45,396 nucleotides of DNA from Ichthyocystis sparus (lineage in GTDB: Bacteria > Pseudomonadota > Gammaproteobacteria > Burkholderiales > 2013Ark19i): the NCBI RefSeq assembly GCF_900078755.1, contig NZ_FKIH01000008.1. One strand, written 5' to 3'. The notes beneath the pieces are model-generated. The model was not told the origin of the DNA and searched no databases. It was given only the letters and a program-made list of their open reading frames with translations. This document shows positions 30,517 through 42,540 of this stretch, piece by piece (the stretch's first letter is position 1; each line of letters starts with the position of its first letter). The position numbers and the translations under genes were made by a program.

Positions 30517-32181
30517 ATGAAAAGAAAATTAAGCAGTGTGAGTGGGTCAAATAGTCCGCAAGATAGTGATGGACAGGATGATGTAAGTGAGCAGGATCAA
30601 CGACCACTATCCTCACTGGAGCAGAGATTAGGATCCTTCGGTGGTGAGGTGCGGTTGGAGCCTAATTTAGAACTAATGACGGAAATGAGACCTGGCGGCC
30701 TTTTATCACGGGGTATGTTTTTGGGCACCCAACAAGCTGGTGTTGAGTCGGATTTAGTAGTTCAACCTTCAGAAGTTAAAGAAGATGTATTGCAAACCCA
30801 AAGTCCAGGGGAAGGGACTAGTCTCAGTGCCACGGCCCAAATAGGAACTGCCGATGACCGCGGTGATTTTTCTGTTACTGTGGAAAATAAATCAGAGTTT
30901 TTACAAGTTTTGACAAGTAGCGTAGAGCCACTGATTACAGTAGAAATGGGAGAATTAGCGCAAGAATTAACGGAAAATTTAGTAAAAGAAGAATTAGTAG
31001 AAGGGGTAAAAGAAGTAATAGCAGAATCAATAGAGGACATAATAGCAGAAGATGTAAGGGCGGAGGAGCTAGAAGAATTAGCACAAGAATTAACGGAAAA
31101 TTTAGTAGAAGAAGAATTAGTGGAAGAGATGGAAGAAGTAATATTGGAATCAATAGAGAATGTAATAGCAGAAAAGTTAAGGGAGGAGGAACTAGAAGAA
31201 TTGGCACAAGAATTAACGGAAAATTTAGTAGAAAAAGGGCTAGTAGAAGGGGTGAAAGAAGTAATAGCAGAATCAATAGAGGACATAATAGCAGAAGATG
31301 TAAGGGCTGAGGAGCTAGAAGAATTAGCACAAGAATTAACGAAAAATTTAGTAGAAGAAGAATTAGTGGAAGAGATGGAAGAAGTAATAGCGGAACTAAT
31401 AGAGGATATAATAGCAGAAGTATCTGTGGAGGAGGAAATTGAGGGACTACTAGCAGCAGTAATAGAGTCAATACCTGAAGAAAAAATTGAAGAGTTAGTA
31501 GAAGAAGTAGTAGGAGTATTAGCATCAGAAACAGTATCAGGAGAGGTGGATGAGTTAGCAGAATCATTAGTAGAAGTGGTAGAAGAGGTAGTAATAGAAG
31601 GGTTGGTAGAAGAAGTATTAGCAGAGGCATTAACAGAAATTCAAGACTTCGCAAAATCAGTAACAGGAATGATAGAGGAACTAATAGAAAGAGAGGGTAC
31701 AGTGGAGGCAGGAGTAGTAGCAGTATCAGCAGAAATAGAAGGAGTCCTGGGAGGTATAGTTGTAGAAGACATAGTAAAAGTAGTAGTAGTAGAATTAGTG
31801 TCGGAATTAATGGAAGAAGGAGCGTTAGCGGGAGAAATGTTGGAATTAGGGGAGGTAGTAGTAGAAGAAAAAAGTGGGGAAAAAGAATTAGAGGGGATAA
31901 TAGAAGATGTTATGGCAATGGAAGAAGCAGCAGTAGATGGAAGGGGGGTAAGTACAATGCTAGAAGGTATACAGGCGCCAAATAGCACGGATTCGCATGC
32001 TTTAGTAGATAGTCCATCGTCTTTAGTGATAATGAGTGCGGTTATGCCAGCAGGGGATTATGCTATGCCATCAACTTCAGCAGGACGAGGTGTTGGACAT
32101 AGGGTAGAAGGACTCATCAGGCCTGATATATTGGAAGCAATACAAAGATCTTTAGCAGGTGAAGACTCGGATAGTAATTAG
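30517..32181 (+). CDS. array-family protein with long helical repeat and C-terminal UIM-like motif (554 aa)
   Basis: Family member of unknown function. One diverged module lies at about residues 44-139 (RLEPNLELMTEMRPG, R-G-M-F-L-G-T-Q-Q). Residues 146-309 are four 41-residue tandem repeats (ELAQELTENLVEEELVE, then about 24 more residues) that predict amphipathic Glu/Val/Leu/Ile helices. Degenerate copies continue to about 480. The end is different: a Ser/Ala/Gly-rich stretch and then RPDILEAIQRSLAGEDSDSN (535-554), a close match to the ubiquitin-interacting motif (hydrophobic-x-x-Ala-x-x-x-Ser followed by acidic residues). The protein is strongly acidic, unlike the Lys/Arg/Glu coils of its sisters. 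The C-terminus of the 499-aa protein has the same style of helix. Confidence 0.87.
   Translation: MKRKLSSVSGSNSPQDSDGQDDVSEQDQRPLSSLEQRLGSFGGEVRLEPNLELMTEMRPGGLLSRGMFLGTQQAGVESDLVVQPSEVKEDVLQTQSPGEGTSLSATAQIGTADDRGDFSVTVENKSEFLQVLTSSVEPLITVEMGELAQELTENLVKEELVEGVKEVIAESIEDIIAEDVRAEELEELAQELTENLVEEELVEEMEEVILESIENVIAEKLREEELEELAQELTENLVEKGLVEGVKEVIAESIEDIIAEDVRAEELEELAQELTKNLVEEELVEEMEEVIAELIEDIIAEVSVEEEIEGLLAAVIESIPEEKIEELVEEVVGVLASETVSGEVDELAESLVEVVEEVVIEGLVEEVLAEALTEIQDFAKSVTGMIEELIEREGTVEAGVVAVSAEIEGVLGGIVVEDIVKVVVVELVSELMEEGALAGEMLELGEVVVEEKSGEKELEGIIEDVMAMEEAAVDGRGVSTMLEGIQAPNSTDSHALVDSPSSLVIMSAVMPAGDYAMPSTSAGRGVGHRVEGLIRPDILEAIQRSLAGEDSDSN
30952..31443 (+). repeat. 123-bp tandem repeat, four units
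   Basis: Units start at 30952, 31075, 31198 and 31321, exactly 123 bp apart. Units 1 and 3 are most alike (LVEGVKEVIAESIEDIIAED), as are units 2 and 4 (LVEEMEEVI), so the last step was a duplication of a 246-bp pair. Further diverged units follow. Confidence 0.93.
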
Positions 32182-32967
32182 ATGATGATGTTTATATGAT
32201 ATGGGATAGCGTGTCGTTGTTCAATTTTTACTGGCGCTGGTTACTTTGGTATTTTTATTATAATGCCCAAGTTAGGAGATGCTTGCCTGCAAGTACATTA
32301 TTAAAACGTAGTGTAATTGCAATTATTTCAAGTAGAGTATGGTGTTGGTTCCTTTTTATTCAAAACGATGCATGTGGCCAGTCTGTTAATAGAGATCAGT
32401 TCTTTTTGCGAGGATTGTAAAATAAATGTATGTATAAACAATAAATTCATAGTAGCAGCCAGCAGCAACTCTAATGTCATCTGTGCTGAAGGAAAAGGGG
32501 GTAATCAGGGAAGGAGGTGATTAGCATGATTGATGTTATGTGTACCCTGTAGTTGGCGCAGTCGGATTATGTATATACACTTGTAATACGTGAATTGATC
32601 TGTATTGGCGGCTATTGTCTTTTAATCTTTGGGCTATAAATTAACAATAAAGTTTGTTGCTTGGAAAGATTAATTGTCTATTGATGTGTCCCCAAACTAA
32701 AATCATAATCATTAATGAATGGCATTGAATTTTGCGTAGTTGCACAACAAAATGTACAGATAGTAAATGATAAACATTATCCTGAAGCAAATATGCGGAT
32801 TTAGGGTACAGTCACTAAATTTTTTCTACGGAGTAAAATAATTCAAAAACAACAAAACAATTTTCTACAGCCGTATGTATCTTTCACTTAAGAGGTAATT
32901 ATTATTTTTTTCTAACCCGCATCTATCAAAATAATTCCACCCAGGAATTTAAAGTGTAAATGTATAA
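32182..32967. other. intergenic region with relic text
   Basis: No supported gene. At about 32286-32307 the text AAGTACATTATTAAAACG matches conserved patches near 37180 and 42080 and, inverted, near 4010. A 74-codon frame at 32196-32420 contains it (ASTLLKRSVIAIISSRVW) but has no ribosome site. It is probably a relic shared by several intergenic regions. Confidence 0.3.
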
Positions 32968-33274
32968 GTATCAAATAAACTACGACTTCGTGTTTTATTT
33001 TTCCTAATTTAATTTGAAAAAAATTGAGTAAAATACATATCATCGTAACAGGATCACGTAGTGAGAAAGTGTTATTTTGGGTTGAATTATAGGCTTTATC
33101 AACTCAGCATGCTGAATATATCTGGTTAGATACATATTGTAGATGCCATTTATTATGGTAATTAGTGGATTTTTGGGTTGTGTATGTGAGTTGATTTATG
33201 TTAATCGTGGAGGGTCCTGTTCATGGCGCGTAATGTTATCAATAGAAAAAAACAAAAAATGAGGGCCTGTATTC
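32968..33274 (+). promoter_or_regulatory. array leader of a decayed gene
   Basis: Element A at 32968-32984 (GTATCAAATAAACTACG) and element B at 33081-33115 (GTTGAATTATAGGC ... CAACTCAGCATGCTGA). Here the right half of B contains the perfect 12-bp palindrome TCAGCATGCTGA. A family-type AAAAAATGAGGGCCTG ribosome region precedes the ATG at 33275. Confidence 0.5.
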
Positions 33275-33530
33275 ATGGAACTTAAATTAAGTGTTGCAGG
33301 CGGTACATGAAATGTCCTGAAGAATGATGATTGAATATGTTAAGCGGATACACGAGGTGCACACTTGCTAAGTGTACTAAAGCACAGTGCAGTATTTCAT
33401 GAGGTGTTGATGTTGTAGCCGCGCTCGGTGTCAGCAGAGTTGGTAACTCAACCTAGTGCACTGGTTTAACATAGTAATCTCCTACATACCGGAACATATT
33501 CAACGAGGAGAGTTTAATGTTACATATAGA
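33275..33530 (+). pseudogene. decayed array-family gene (N-terminal remnant)
   Basis: ATG GAA CTT AAA TTA AGT (M-E-L-K-L-S) follows a family leader, but a TGA comes after 11 codons. The following DNA can still be lined up with intact members: AATGTCCTGAAGAATGATG with the N-S-P-E-x-G region, AAGTGTACTAAAGCACAGT with the S-V-L-E-L-E-Q-S region, and TGTTGTAGCCGCGCTC and GGTAACTCAACCTAGTG with the L-L-A-P...G-M-Q-P-G part of module 1. It ends near 33530, where the leader of the next gene begins, so most of the gene has been deleted. Confidence 0.65.
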
Positions 33531-33539
33531 CACAGATAC

Positions 33540-34045
33540 ACAGATAAAGGTTTTGCCTTGGATATTGATCAGTAATCATGTAAATATAGTTTGTAATAAC
33601 TGAACCTAATGTATAGGGGTGTAATATTAGTTGAAGTTATTATTTAAAGTAGAGTTTATACTGATATAGAATTCCAAACGTACTCGCTTGGGTGCGGCCT
33701 GTATCTAATTCTTAGCCTAATGTTATAGATGGCGATACTGATTGGAAGATGGCTTTTTACTGGTTCAGAGTGTTAAGTGTATTCGATTATGTGTAGGTTT
33801 GCACCTCCATGTATATTTACACCTAACTGTTGGATGCTGTGTTTTTTCTGTAGTTGACAAAGTTACTTTTTTGCATGTGCTTTGGCCTACGTATTCTTGT
33901 CGAGAGTATTTTTCACCAGATTAGATGTCGCGTGTTATAAAAGGAAGGTAAAAAACAAGCTTGAATATTAACTATAGACTGAGACTTATCTGCGGCATGT
34001 ATTGTTAACAGAAGAGAAAAAACAAGAAAATAGGGACTCTTACTG
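33540..34045 (+). promoter_or_regulatory. array leader, elements B and C
   Basis: Leader of the 511-aa gene, joined directly to the truncated relic before it. Element B is diverged at 33615-33649 (GGGGTGTAATATTAGTTGAA). Element C is at 33902-33963 (GTATTTTTCACCAGATTAG, GTGTTATAAAAGG, ACAAGCTTG). Element A is missing. The ribosome region AAAATAGGGACTC lies about 10 nt before the ATG. Confidence 0.45.
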
Positions 34046-35581
<1,536 letters not shown>

Positions 35582-37810
35582 AGAATGAGGGTGCTAGCGT
35601 GAGAGGAGTGGAATAATGGGAGAAGAACTATCAGAAGAAAGAGATACTAAGAGCCATAGAGCGAGCGAGATCGTTATTAGAAATAGTTAGGATAAGGAGT
35701 AGCGGAAGAAGAGATAGTAAATTGAAGATTGGCTATGGAAATGATGGAGTACTATAGGAGTAATGGTAATAATAAATAAAAGAACAAGGATTTTGCTGTT
35801 ATTGAGTAAGGTATGTGAATCAAGTAGTCAGTTGTGAAATAGCAATATACAGGTGGTTGTGTCCAATTAGCGCTACATTTTACGATGGTACTATGATGAA
35901 GTACACAATCATGAAACAAGGTTGAAATTGAGTGCGCAAACTTAGCTCTGGTGCTGATATAAAACTAGCAAAGCGTTTGTTTAAAGTTAGCTTTAGCAGA
36001 GCAAATTTCTGTGTGCTCAGGAGATCTTAATACATTATGCTGTAGCATAAAATAAAACCTCCGTCTCTAGTTTTAATCGCATGTAGGACAGGTGATACAT
36101 GGAGATGGTTAGTATGGTGATAAGTATAAAAGTATAAGCAAAAAACAGGTAAAAAGAGTACTTGTAGGGTTGGAAATAATATCAATACTGGGGTTAATAG
36201 AACGATGGTCTGTCTACATCAGATTGCCAGCAAGAGGACTGGGCACAAATTTCATGAATGATATGTTTCCTGGGCAATAGGTAGGTGATCGTGCAATATT
36301 AATGGCGGGAGTTTTAGAAGTAGTGGTTAATGTGTTTAATAAAAACACAGGCAAGTAAATAGATTATGTACTTGCGATTGAGGATAGGCGAGTAAAACAC
36401 ACAAAATGTTTTCGGTGCGATTTCGGGTCGGTGTGTACCTCATTAAGAGGTGTATCGGTTTAACAATAATTTACTCATGTAACGATCTAGCAACGAAACG
36501 GTATAGTAGAACGTCGCATGTAAGTACAGGTAGTGTGGATAAAAGATTTGTTTAGATAAACAGTTAGAGCAAGGTTCAAGGCCAATTTATGGAGAACCTC
36601 TGTTGTCTGGTGTTGGTACTACAGAAAATATAAAAGCAGGAATTATATTGAGGATGTACTACGGGCATAAAGATGATTAATTTGAGAAAATTATAACTTC
36701 AATTTATGTATAGGAATAAGCGAAGGGCACAAGAGAAGTACACAGCTGAAAGCAAGGCTAGAGAGCCACTGGACAATGGTTAAAACTTTTACGTGCAGCA
36801 CCATTATTGGTTAAGAAGCATTTCACCTTGATTGTTCTCGTTACTTATTGTGAGACTAAAGGACATTTATATTAGTGTGGTAAAAGTAAATGCAAATATT
36901 TGAAAAATTACAGCATCACTTACAAATGTAATGAACGCAGAAAATCTATTCTGAAGTAAAAAAAGGTAAGGGTTACAAAAACAAAAACTTTGGTTTTTTG
37001 GTGGTAATAGATTCGACATGGTAAGCGGCACTACTTCATGTATCGTAAACTGATATCAAATTTTTTTACACTAAGTGCTCCGGGCACTATTCTGCTTGTA
37101 CTGACAGTGATACTTGAGTCACTGTCTATTCTAGTACTTTCGTCATATTGCGTAAACTGGTTAATTCCTATCCTATAGCGACAAGTACATTATTAAAATA
37201 ATATTGTTGAGTCTGTTAAATTGTTTAAATACGTTACAAAATTTGTACCTTCTTACTCAAATACAAGTCAAGAATCCGGGGAAGAAGTATGTACATAACC
37301 GGCAATTATTCAGTCTAGTAGTGGTAAGTAGCAGCGAATGGCAAATTTGAGAATCATTAAATTTAATATTAATGAATGATGTGTCTACTCTAGTATCAGC
37401 ACTGCTGCAGCAATTACCTATGATCAATTAAATGTATAGTCATTAAGTATTATTAAACACTTGTGTCTTGAATAAGGCAGTCTGTTGCTTGGTAATGTTT
37501 AATTATTTACTAATAATCCAAGATAAATTGGACCACACAAATATTAACTAATTACTTTCTACTGAGATTGGTTGCCCAACAAAATTATAGGATGATCAAA
37601 GAATTGTTATCAATCTGAATTGACTGGTTCCAATGATAAGCCAGATACTAATTTATAAGTATGAACAATATTTTTGTCCAGAAAAGGTAAAATTAATTTT
37701 CTGTAGAGCTAATTTTCTATGACCATGTTAAGTTCATTCATAATTTTTAGGTGGAGGCTACTCATTTATCGAAATAATTACATTATGAATCTTCAGTCAT
37801 GCACACAAAG
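35582..37810. other. intergenic: coil remnant, conserved 3' flank, relic patches
   Basis: No intact gene. 35582-35740 is a purine-rich remnant of the lost coil end of the preceding gene. About 35780-36480 is the conserved downstream flank in plus orientation (TTGAAATTGAGTGCGCAAAC at 35922, GTACTTGCGATTGAGGATAG at 36368, TATTAAGAG-type text near 36440), related to 1-548 and 40657-41200. Near 37010-37220 lie weaker copies of the relic block and of the ACAAGTACATTATTAAAA patch (about 37180). Confidence 0.45.
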
Positions 37811-38166
37811 GTATCGAATAAGTTACTATTTTTGCATCGTATTTTTTCTTTGTTAATTAGATTTAGAAAAATTATGTAAGCTATGATAATTGATAAGGGT
37901 ACTTAGTTTGGCTGCTATCAGTAGTCCTACGAATTTTGATGTGTGGAGATATAGCACCAATTGAAGGTGAGCTTCTACTAACTCGACATGGTAGTTATTT
38001 GCCTAGATGTAGTTAAATTTAACTTGTAGGTGCTATGTGTATGCAATTGACAATTTAGGTTAAAAAGACAAGCTTGATACTAGTTGTGGATAGATTTGTA
38101 TAAACAATCTGATATCAGTAGAAAAAACAATAGTATGGGTACTAAGAATATAGGGACTGTATACTA
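37811..38166 (+). promoter_or_regulatory. array leader, elements A, B and shortened C
   Basis: Element A is at 37811-37828 (GTATCGAATAAGTTACTA), element B at 37952-37990 (AGCACCAATTGAAGG ... CTACTAACTCGACATG) and a deleted element C near 38056-38088 (TAGGTTAAAAAGACAAGCTTG, split around GACAAG in others). An ATAGGGACTG ribosome region lies about 10 nt before the ATG. Confidence 0.5.
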
Positions 38167-40656
38167 ATGGAATGGAAGTTAAGTAGCACAAGTAATGAAG
38201 AAATTAATCCCGAAGAGGGTGGCTGCAGGCAAGGTGTTGTGGATGAGCAGGCGCAACAATCAAGTGCGTTAGCGTTAGAACAGAGTACAGGATCTGCTGA
38301 GGCGGGAGGGTTCCCATTAGCGCCGAGTTTAGCACAATCGTTGGGTATGAAACCTGGTGAAATGCTATTTCGAAGTATGTTTTATGGTTCCCCACAGGCT
38401 TCTTATATATCAGATTTAGCAGCTCAACTTTTAAACGAGCAGGAAGAACTAGTTCGTCATGAACTAGGAGAGGGGACTAGTTCTGCCGTCCGATCTAGTG
38501 ATGGTGGCTATAATCTTGCCCTTATGGCCTCTAATGAGGCAACAATACGAGCGCTGATGGATAGTATAGAAGCGCCTCCATTTGCAGTAGTACCGGCAGA
38601 AGAAGTAGAGGTTGTAGATACTACTACGAATCTGCAATTATTAGGTGCACCAAATGCAATGGTAGCAGAAGGGATGGATGTTACGCATTGTCAAGCGTTA
38701 GTTACACCAGATGCAGCGGCAGTAGAAGGTATGGATACTATGTATTGGCAAGCGCCAGTTGTACCTGAGTTGATGGCAGTAGAAGGTGTGGGTGCTGCTG
38801 CGTATTGGCAAGCGCCAGGTGAACCAGATGTAGTGGCAGTGGAAGGTATGGATACTATGTATTGGCCAGCTCCAGGTGCACCAGAGTTGTTGGCAATGGA
38901 AGGTGCTGATGCTACGTATTGTCAAGCTCCAGGGTTACCAGATGCAATGTTAGTAGAGGGTGTGGGTATTACTCATGGGCAAGTGGCAAGCTCTACAGAA
39001 CAGAGCAATAGAGATTCTGATGTAGGGTTAATGTTGGCACCAGATTTAGCACAATCTCTGGGAATGCAGCCTGGTCAGTTGCTACGTCGAGGTATGTTTT
39101 ATGGTACTCCGCAGTCTGAAATTGTTTTAAGCATAGTAAGTCAACTTTCAGCAGTTAGAGAAGATTTGTTGCTCCATCAAGAACTGGAAAGATCTGGTAT
39201 TGCAACCCAAGGATCAATTGCCCTTGGTTGTGAAGATATAGATTCTCTTTTAGCAACTAATGAAGAATTATTGAAAGCTCTGATGGATAGCATAGAAGCA
39301 CCTGTAGTTACAGTAATGGCAGAGTCAGAAGAGTTGCTAAAAGAATTGGAGACTAAAATGGCGGATGTCAGTGAACAAAAAACGATGAAGAAATTGTTAG
39401 GGTCGTGCCAAACGACTAAGCAAGAAATGATGAAGGTATCGAGATTGCTATCTGTAGCTAAATCAAGAACATTGCCTATAATTAAAGAAGTGAAAGATGG
39501 TACAAGATTTGTGGTATCTGATTTGCCGATATTGGTCGAAGCAAAGAGTAAAAGTAGTAAGAGCGAGCTGTGTGTAGAGATAGTTAAAGCGCTAGAGAAA
39601 GTGAGAGCGGTGGAAGAGGAAATGAAGTCAAAGAGAATGAGTAAACTAGAAGAGGTAGAAAGAGCAAGGAAGGAAAAATTAGAGAAAAAACAGAATATGG
39701 AGAAAATGAAATTGCAGAAGAAAATAGAAGCACAGTTAGCGAAAGGTCGAAAACAGGAAGAAAGAAAGGCTAAAGAAGAGGCTAAAGAGCAAGCAAAACA
39801 GGAAGAGAATGCGGCAAAAGAGAAACTGAAAGCGGAAAGAAAGAGATTAGAAGAAGAAAGAGAGAAATCAAGTAGGGAGAGAGAGCGATTGAAAAAGGAA
39901 AGAATGGAAGAGAAAAGGAGAGAAAGTCAAAGGAAAGCTGAGAAGTATAAAGCAAAATTGGAAGAGAGAATGGATAGAATATTGGCGGAACAAGAAGAGA
40001 GGAAAAAGAAAGCAAGAAATAAGGAGGCAAAGGCAAGGGCAGTACTAGAGGGGAAAGCGGCGAAAATGTTAGCGGAACAACAAAGGATGGAAGAAAAAAC
40101 GAGAAATAAGGAGGAAAAAGCGAGGTTAGCCCTAGAAAAGAGAGCAGCTAAAGAAAGATCAAGGAAGGAGGAGAAGGAGACAAAAGTAAGGTCCCTAGAG
40201 GAGGAAGAGAGAGCAGCAAGAATGAGAGAAGAGGAGAGAGAAAGGTTGGTAGAAATAAAGATTATAGAGCTAGAGCTAGAACTAGAGGAAGCTGTGAGAC
40301 TAGAGAGATCTAGAGAGGTGGGAGAGAGGGCAATAACAGCAAGCATGGAGGAGCTAGAGTTAGAACTAGGTGGTGTGAGAGCACAAGAACGAAATTTAGG
40401 TCTAGAATTAGACGTAGTGAGGGCACACGTGATGAATTTAGATAGAGGGATATGGGCAGTTGGAGTGATATCGGAGGCAACCTCAGCAGAGATAGAGGCA
40501 AAGAGAGATAGACTGAAAGAGCTCAATAGAGATAGAGCTCTAGCAAGAGTGAGAGAGTTAGAGCTGAGGATAGGGTTATCTAGGGCAAGATTAAGGGCGA
40601 GAGGACTAGTTCTAGCGTTAGAGAAATTGAAAGTTGTAGAGCAAGATCAGAATTAG
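38167..40656 (+). CDS. array-family modular coiled-coil protein (829 aa)
   Basis: Family member of unknown function and the plus-strand counterpart of the gene at 549. It starts MEWKLSSTSNEE. Module 1 is residues 48-138 (LGMKPGE, F-R-S-M-F-Y-G-S-P-Q). Residues 154-272 hold six degenerate 19-20-residue linker repeats around YWQAPG...AVEG. Module 2 is 286-380 (LGMQPGQ, R-R-G-M-F-Y-G-T-P-Q, ending NEELLKALMDSIEAP), followed by V-T-V-M-A-E-S-E-E. The coil runs from about 385 to 829. Its last 130 residues (RSREVGERA, LELELGGVRAQERNLGLELD, LRARGLVLALEKLK, EQDQN) are the same coil type as the end of the 549 gene. No signal peptide or membrane helix. Confidence 0.88.
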   Translation: MEWKLSSTSNEEINPEEGGCRQGVVDEQAQQSSALALEQSTGSAEAGGFPLAPSLAQSLGMKPGEMLFRSMFYGSPQASYISDLAAQLLNEQEELVRHELGEGTSSAVRSSDGGYNLALMASNEATIRALMDSIEAPPFAVVPAEEVEVVDTTTNLQLLGAPNAMVAEGMDVTHCQALVTPDAAAVEGMDTMYWQAPVVPELMAVEGVGAAAYWQAPGEPDVVAVEGMDTMYWPAPGAPELLAMEGADATYCQAPGLPDAMLVEGVGITHGQVASSTEQSNRDSDVGLMLAPDLAQSLGMQPGQLLRRGMFYGTPQSEIVLSIVSQLSAVREDLLLHQELERSGIATQGSIALGCEDIDSLLATNEELLKALMDSIEAPVVTVMAESEELLKELETKMADVSEQKTMKKLLGSCQTTKQEMMKVSRLLSVAKSRTLPIIKEVKDGTRFVVSDLPILVEAKSKSSKSELCVEIVKALEKVRAVEEEMKSKRMSKLEEVERARKEKLEKKQNMEKMKLQKKIEAQLAKGRKQEERKAKEEAKEQAKQEENAAKEKLKAERKRLEEEREKSSRERERLKKERMEEKRRESQRKAEKYKAKLEERMDRILAEQEERKKKARNKEAKARAVLEGKAAKMLAEQQRMEEKTRNKEEKARLALEKRAAKERSRKEEKETKVRSLEEEERAARMREEERERLVEIKIIELELELEEAVRLERSREVGERAITASMEELELELGGVRAQERNLGLELDVVRAHVMNLDRGIWAVGVISEATSAEIEAKRDRLKELNRDRALARVRELELRIGLSRARLRARGLVLALEKLKVVEQDQN
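38626..38982 (+). repeat. degenerate 57-60-bp linker repeats, six units
   Basis: Codes for residues 154-272 of the 829-aa protein. Units follow the pattern (Y/H)(W/C)QAP-x2-P-x3-(A/V)VEG-x3-4. Copies differ more than those of the 885-aa gene, so this array is older. The Y-W-Q-A-P-G core is the same as in the 45-bp repeat of that gene. Confidence 0.8.
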
Positions 40657-42540
40657 GGATAATAGAAGTGTGAATGGGAAGAAAGGGTATATGTGATAGA
40701 TGTAATATAAGGGGAGCGGTAGTAGAAGAAGTATTAAACACTTAGTGAGGATGAGTCTTGGGTGCATCTTTACTGTAATGCTGTACCAAATCAAGTATAA
40801 ATAGCAAGTCCTCTGCTCTCATGATACAAGTAATTAAGTGATTTATGTAAACCAAGTAGTATGTCGTAGAATGATGGTAGACAGTTAGTTGAATCTAAGG
40901 TCAATGTATTTTCTTGTAGTACTCGGGCGGAGCACATAGTCCTTAGGTATGGTTGTAGCTGAGTGTAAATTTATCTCTAATGCTAAGGATGTGTTCTGGT
41001 AAAGTAGCGTAGGAATTGGCTTCAGTAGAGCAAGTTTTCAGACGGGACGGAATGGTGATGTGTTTAATAGAATCGGCAAGGAAGTAGATTACGTACTTGC
41101 GATTGATGTTAGGCAGATAAAATATCAAAGTGTTGTTTAGTACAGTTTTGGGTCAGTGTGTATATTTTATTAAGAAGCGCGTATCAGTAACGGTATCTAG
41201 CGCGAATGGTAGATCTAGAAACAGAAACAAAATAGGATAGTAAATATCGCATATAAATAGTGTGAATAATGGGTTTATCTTGGTGAATAATTGAGGGAAC
41301 AAAGTTCAAGGACAATTTCTAGAGAGCCTGTGTTGCCTTGGAGTTGGTGCACCAGAAAGTATAAAATCAGGATTGCAAGGACGGCATTGCCTTCTTATTC
41401 TTCCTTGGATAATAAATAATATAACAGTCTGGTTGATACTTATACGGTTAGAATTTTTACGTGCAGTACCATTATTGCTATGTTTGGGATGAAGGATCGT
41501 CCGTATTAGATATAGTAAGTGTATAAATGGTTGTAAGCTATAGTGTGATCGTAATTATACTTGTATGCGTAAATAAAAAATTGCATCCCCAATTCAAATA
41601 TAATGCATAGGAAATTAAATTAAAATTGGAGTAAGACAGTATTATGTGTAATTGTTAGTTCTGTTGCTGTATCAATACTTTACTACTTACTTTTATTTAC
41701 AAAAAGTAAGTTTTTAAAGTGAGAAATTTTGCATTGTGGATGGCACTATCTCATACATTATAAACTAATAGTTAATCTTTTACCTTCTGCGATTTAGGAA
41801 CTACTCTGTCTTTATTGATATAGGCAAAGTTGTACTAATAAGAAGTATAACCACCACTTTATCTGCTCAAAATACTGTACTGAGTAACGACAGATTGGGA
41901 TTGATGTAGAAGCAGTACTAAAATTCTTAGTAGAGTAAGAACATGCAGCTATTGGTTAGGTGAAGGTTTGCCCGGTATAGAATAGTGTGCCAACCGTTAT
42001 TTTTTCCTGTATTAACTTGAGTTATTGTCTCTTTAGCGCTTTGGTCGTAGCACCCAAAAGGGGCAGTTTCCATATCTACAAATATATTATTAAAACAATA
42101 TTGGTGCGTTTGTTAATTTATTTTATGAAGCCACAGTTTATGTTGATTGCTTGTTCAAAAGTATGTATGTTCTCGCATGACTTTTCCATTAATAATGATC
42201 AGTGTCAACGGATCTATCCTAAAAGCAACAACTGAACAGGGGATTGTAGAATAGGAGGCAGCTAGAGGTTGTCACATGCATTTGCTGCGGAGGAGCAGAA
42301 AAACATCACAAGATTTATGCAATTAATAATGGAGTTTAATCATTATCCGCCATACTGACAATTACATATACTAATGAAACCGTATTGTAGTTAATGACTT
42401 TCAGCTGTACGATAGTTGCATTATAGAAGCAATAAATAATTGGTTAAGAGTATAAAGTCATATGCGTTATGGTGTATGAAAAGTTATTTCACCTTTTATG
42501 CATAAGCAACAATTACTTATTTTTTTATTAAAATAATAAC
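40657..42540. other. conserved 3' flank and relic blocks, no intact gene
   Basis: 40657-41200 is the downstream flank shared in inverted orientation with 1-548: AGTATTAAACACTTAGTGAG near 40730, GAGTGTAAATTTATCTC at 40961, GATTACGTACTTGCGATTGA at 41086. 41740-41990 is the plus-strand copy of the relic block seen at 4100-4390 and 10890-11180, reading GLM or GIDVEAVLKFLVE with stops. Near 42080-42110 lies the ATATTATTAAAACAATATTG patch. Confidence 0.5.

Noticed and set aside
41987..42235. 82-codon open frame in the 40.7-42.5 kb gap
   Set aside because: It overlaps a relic patch found in several intergenic regions, where the other copies are not open; no ribosome site.
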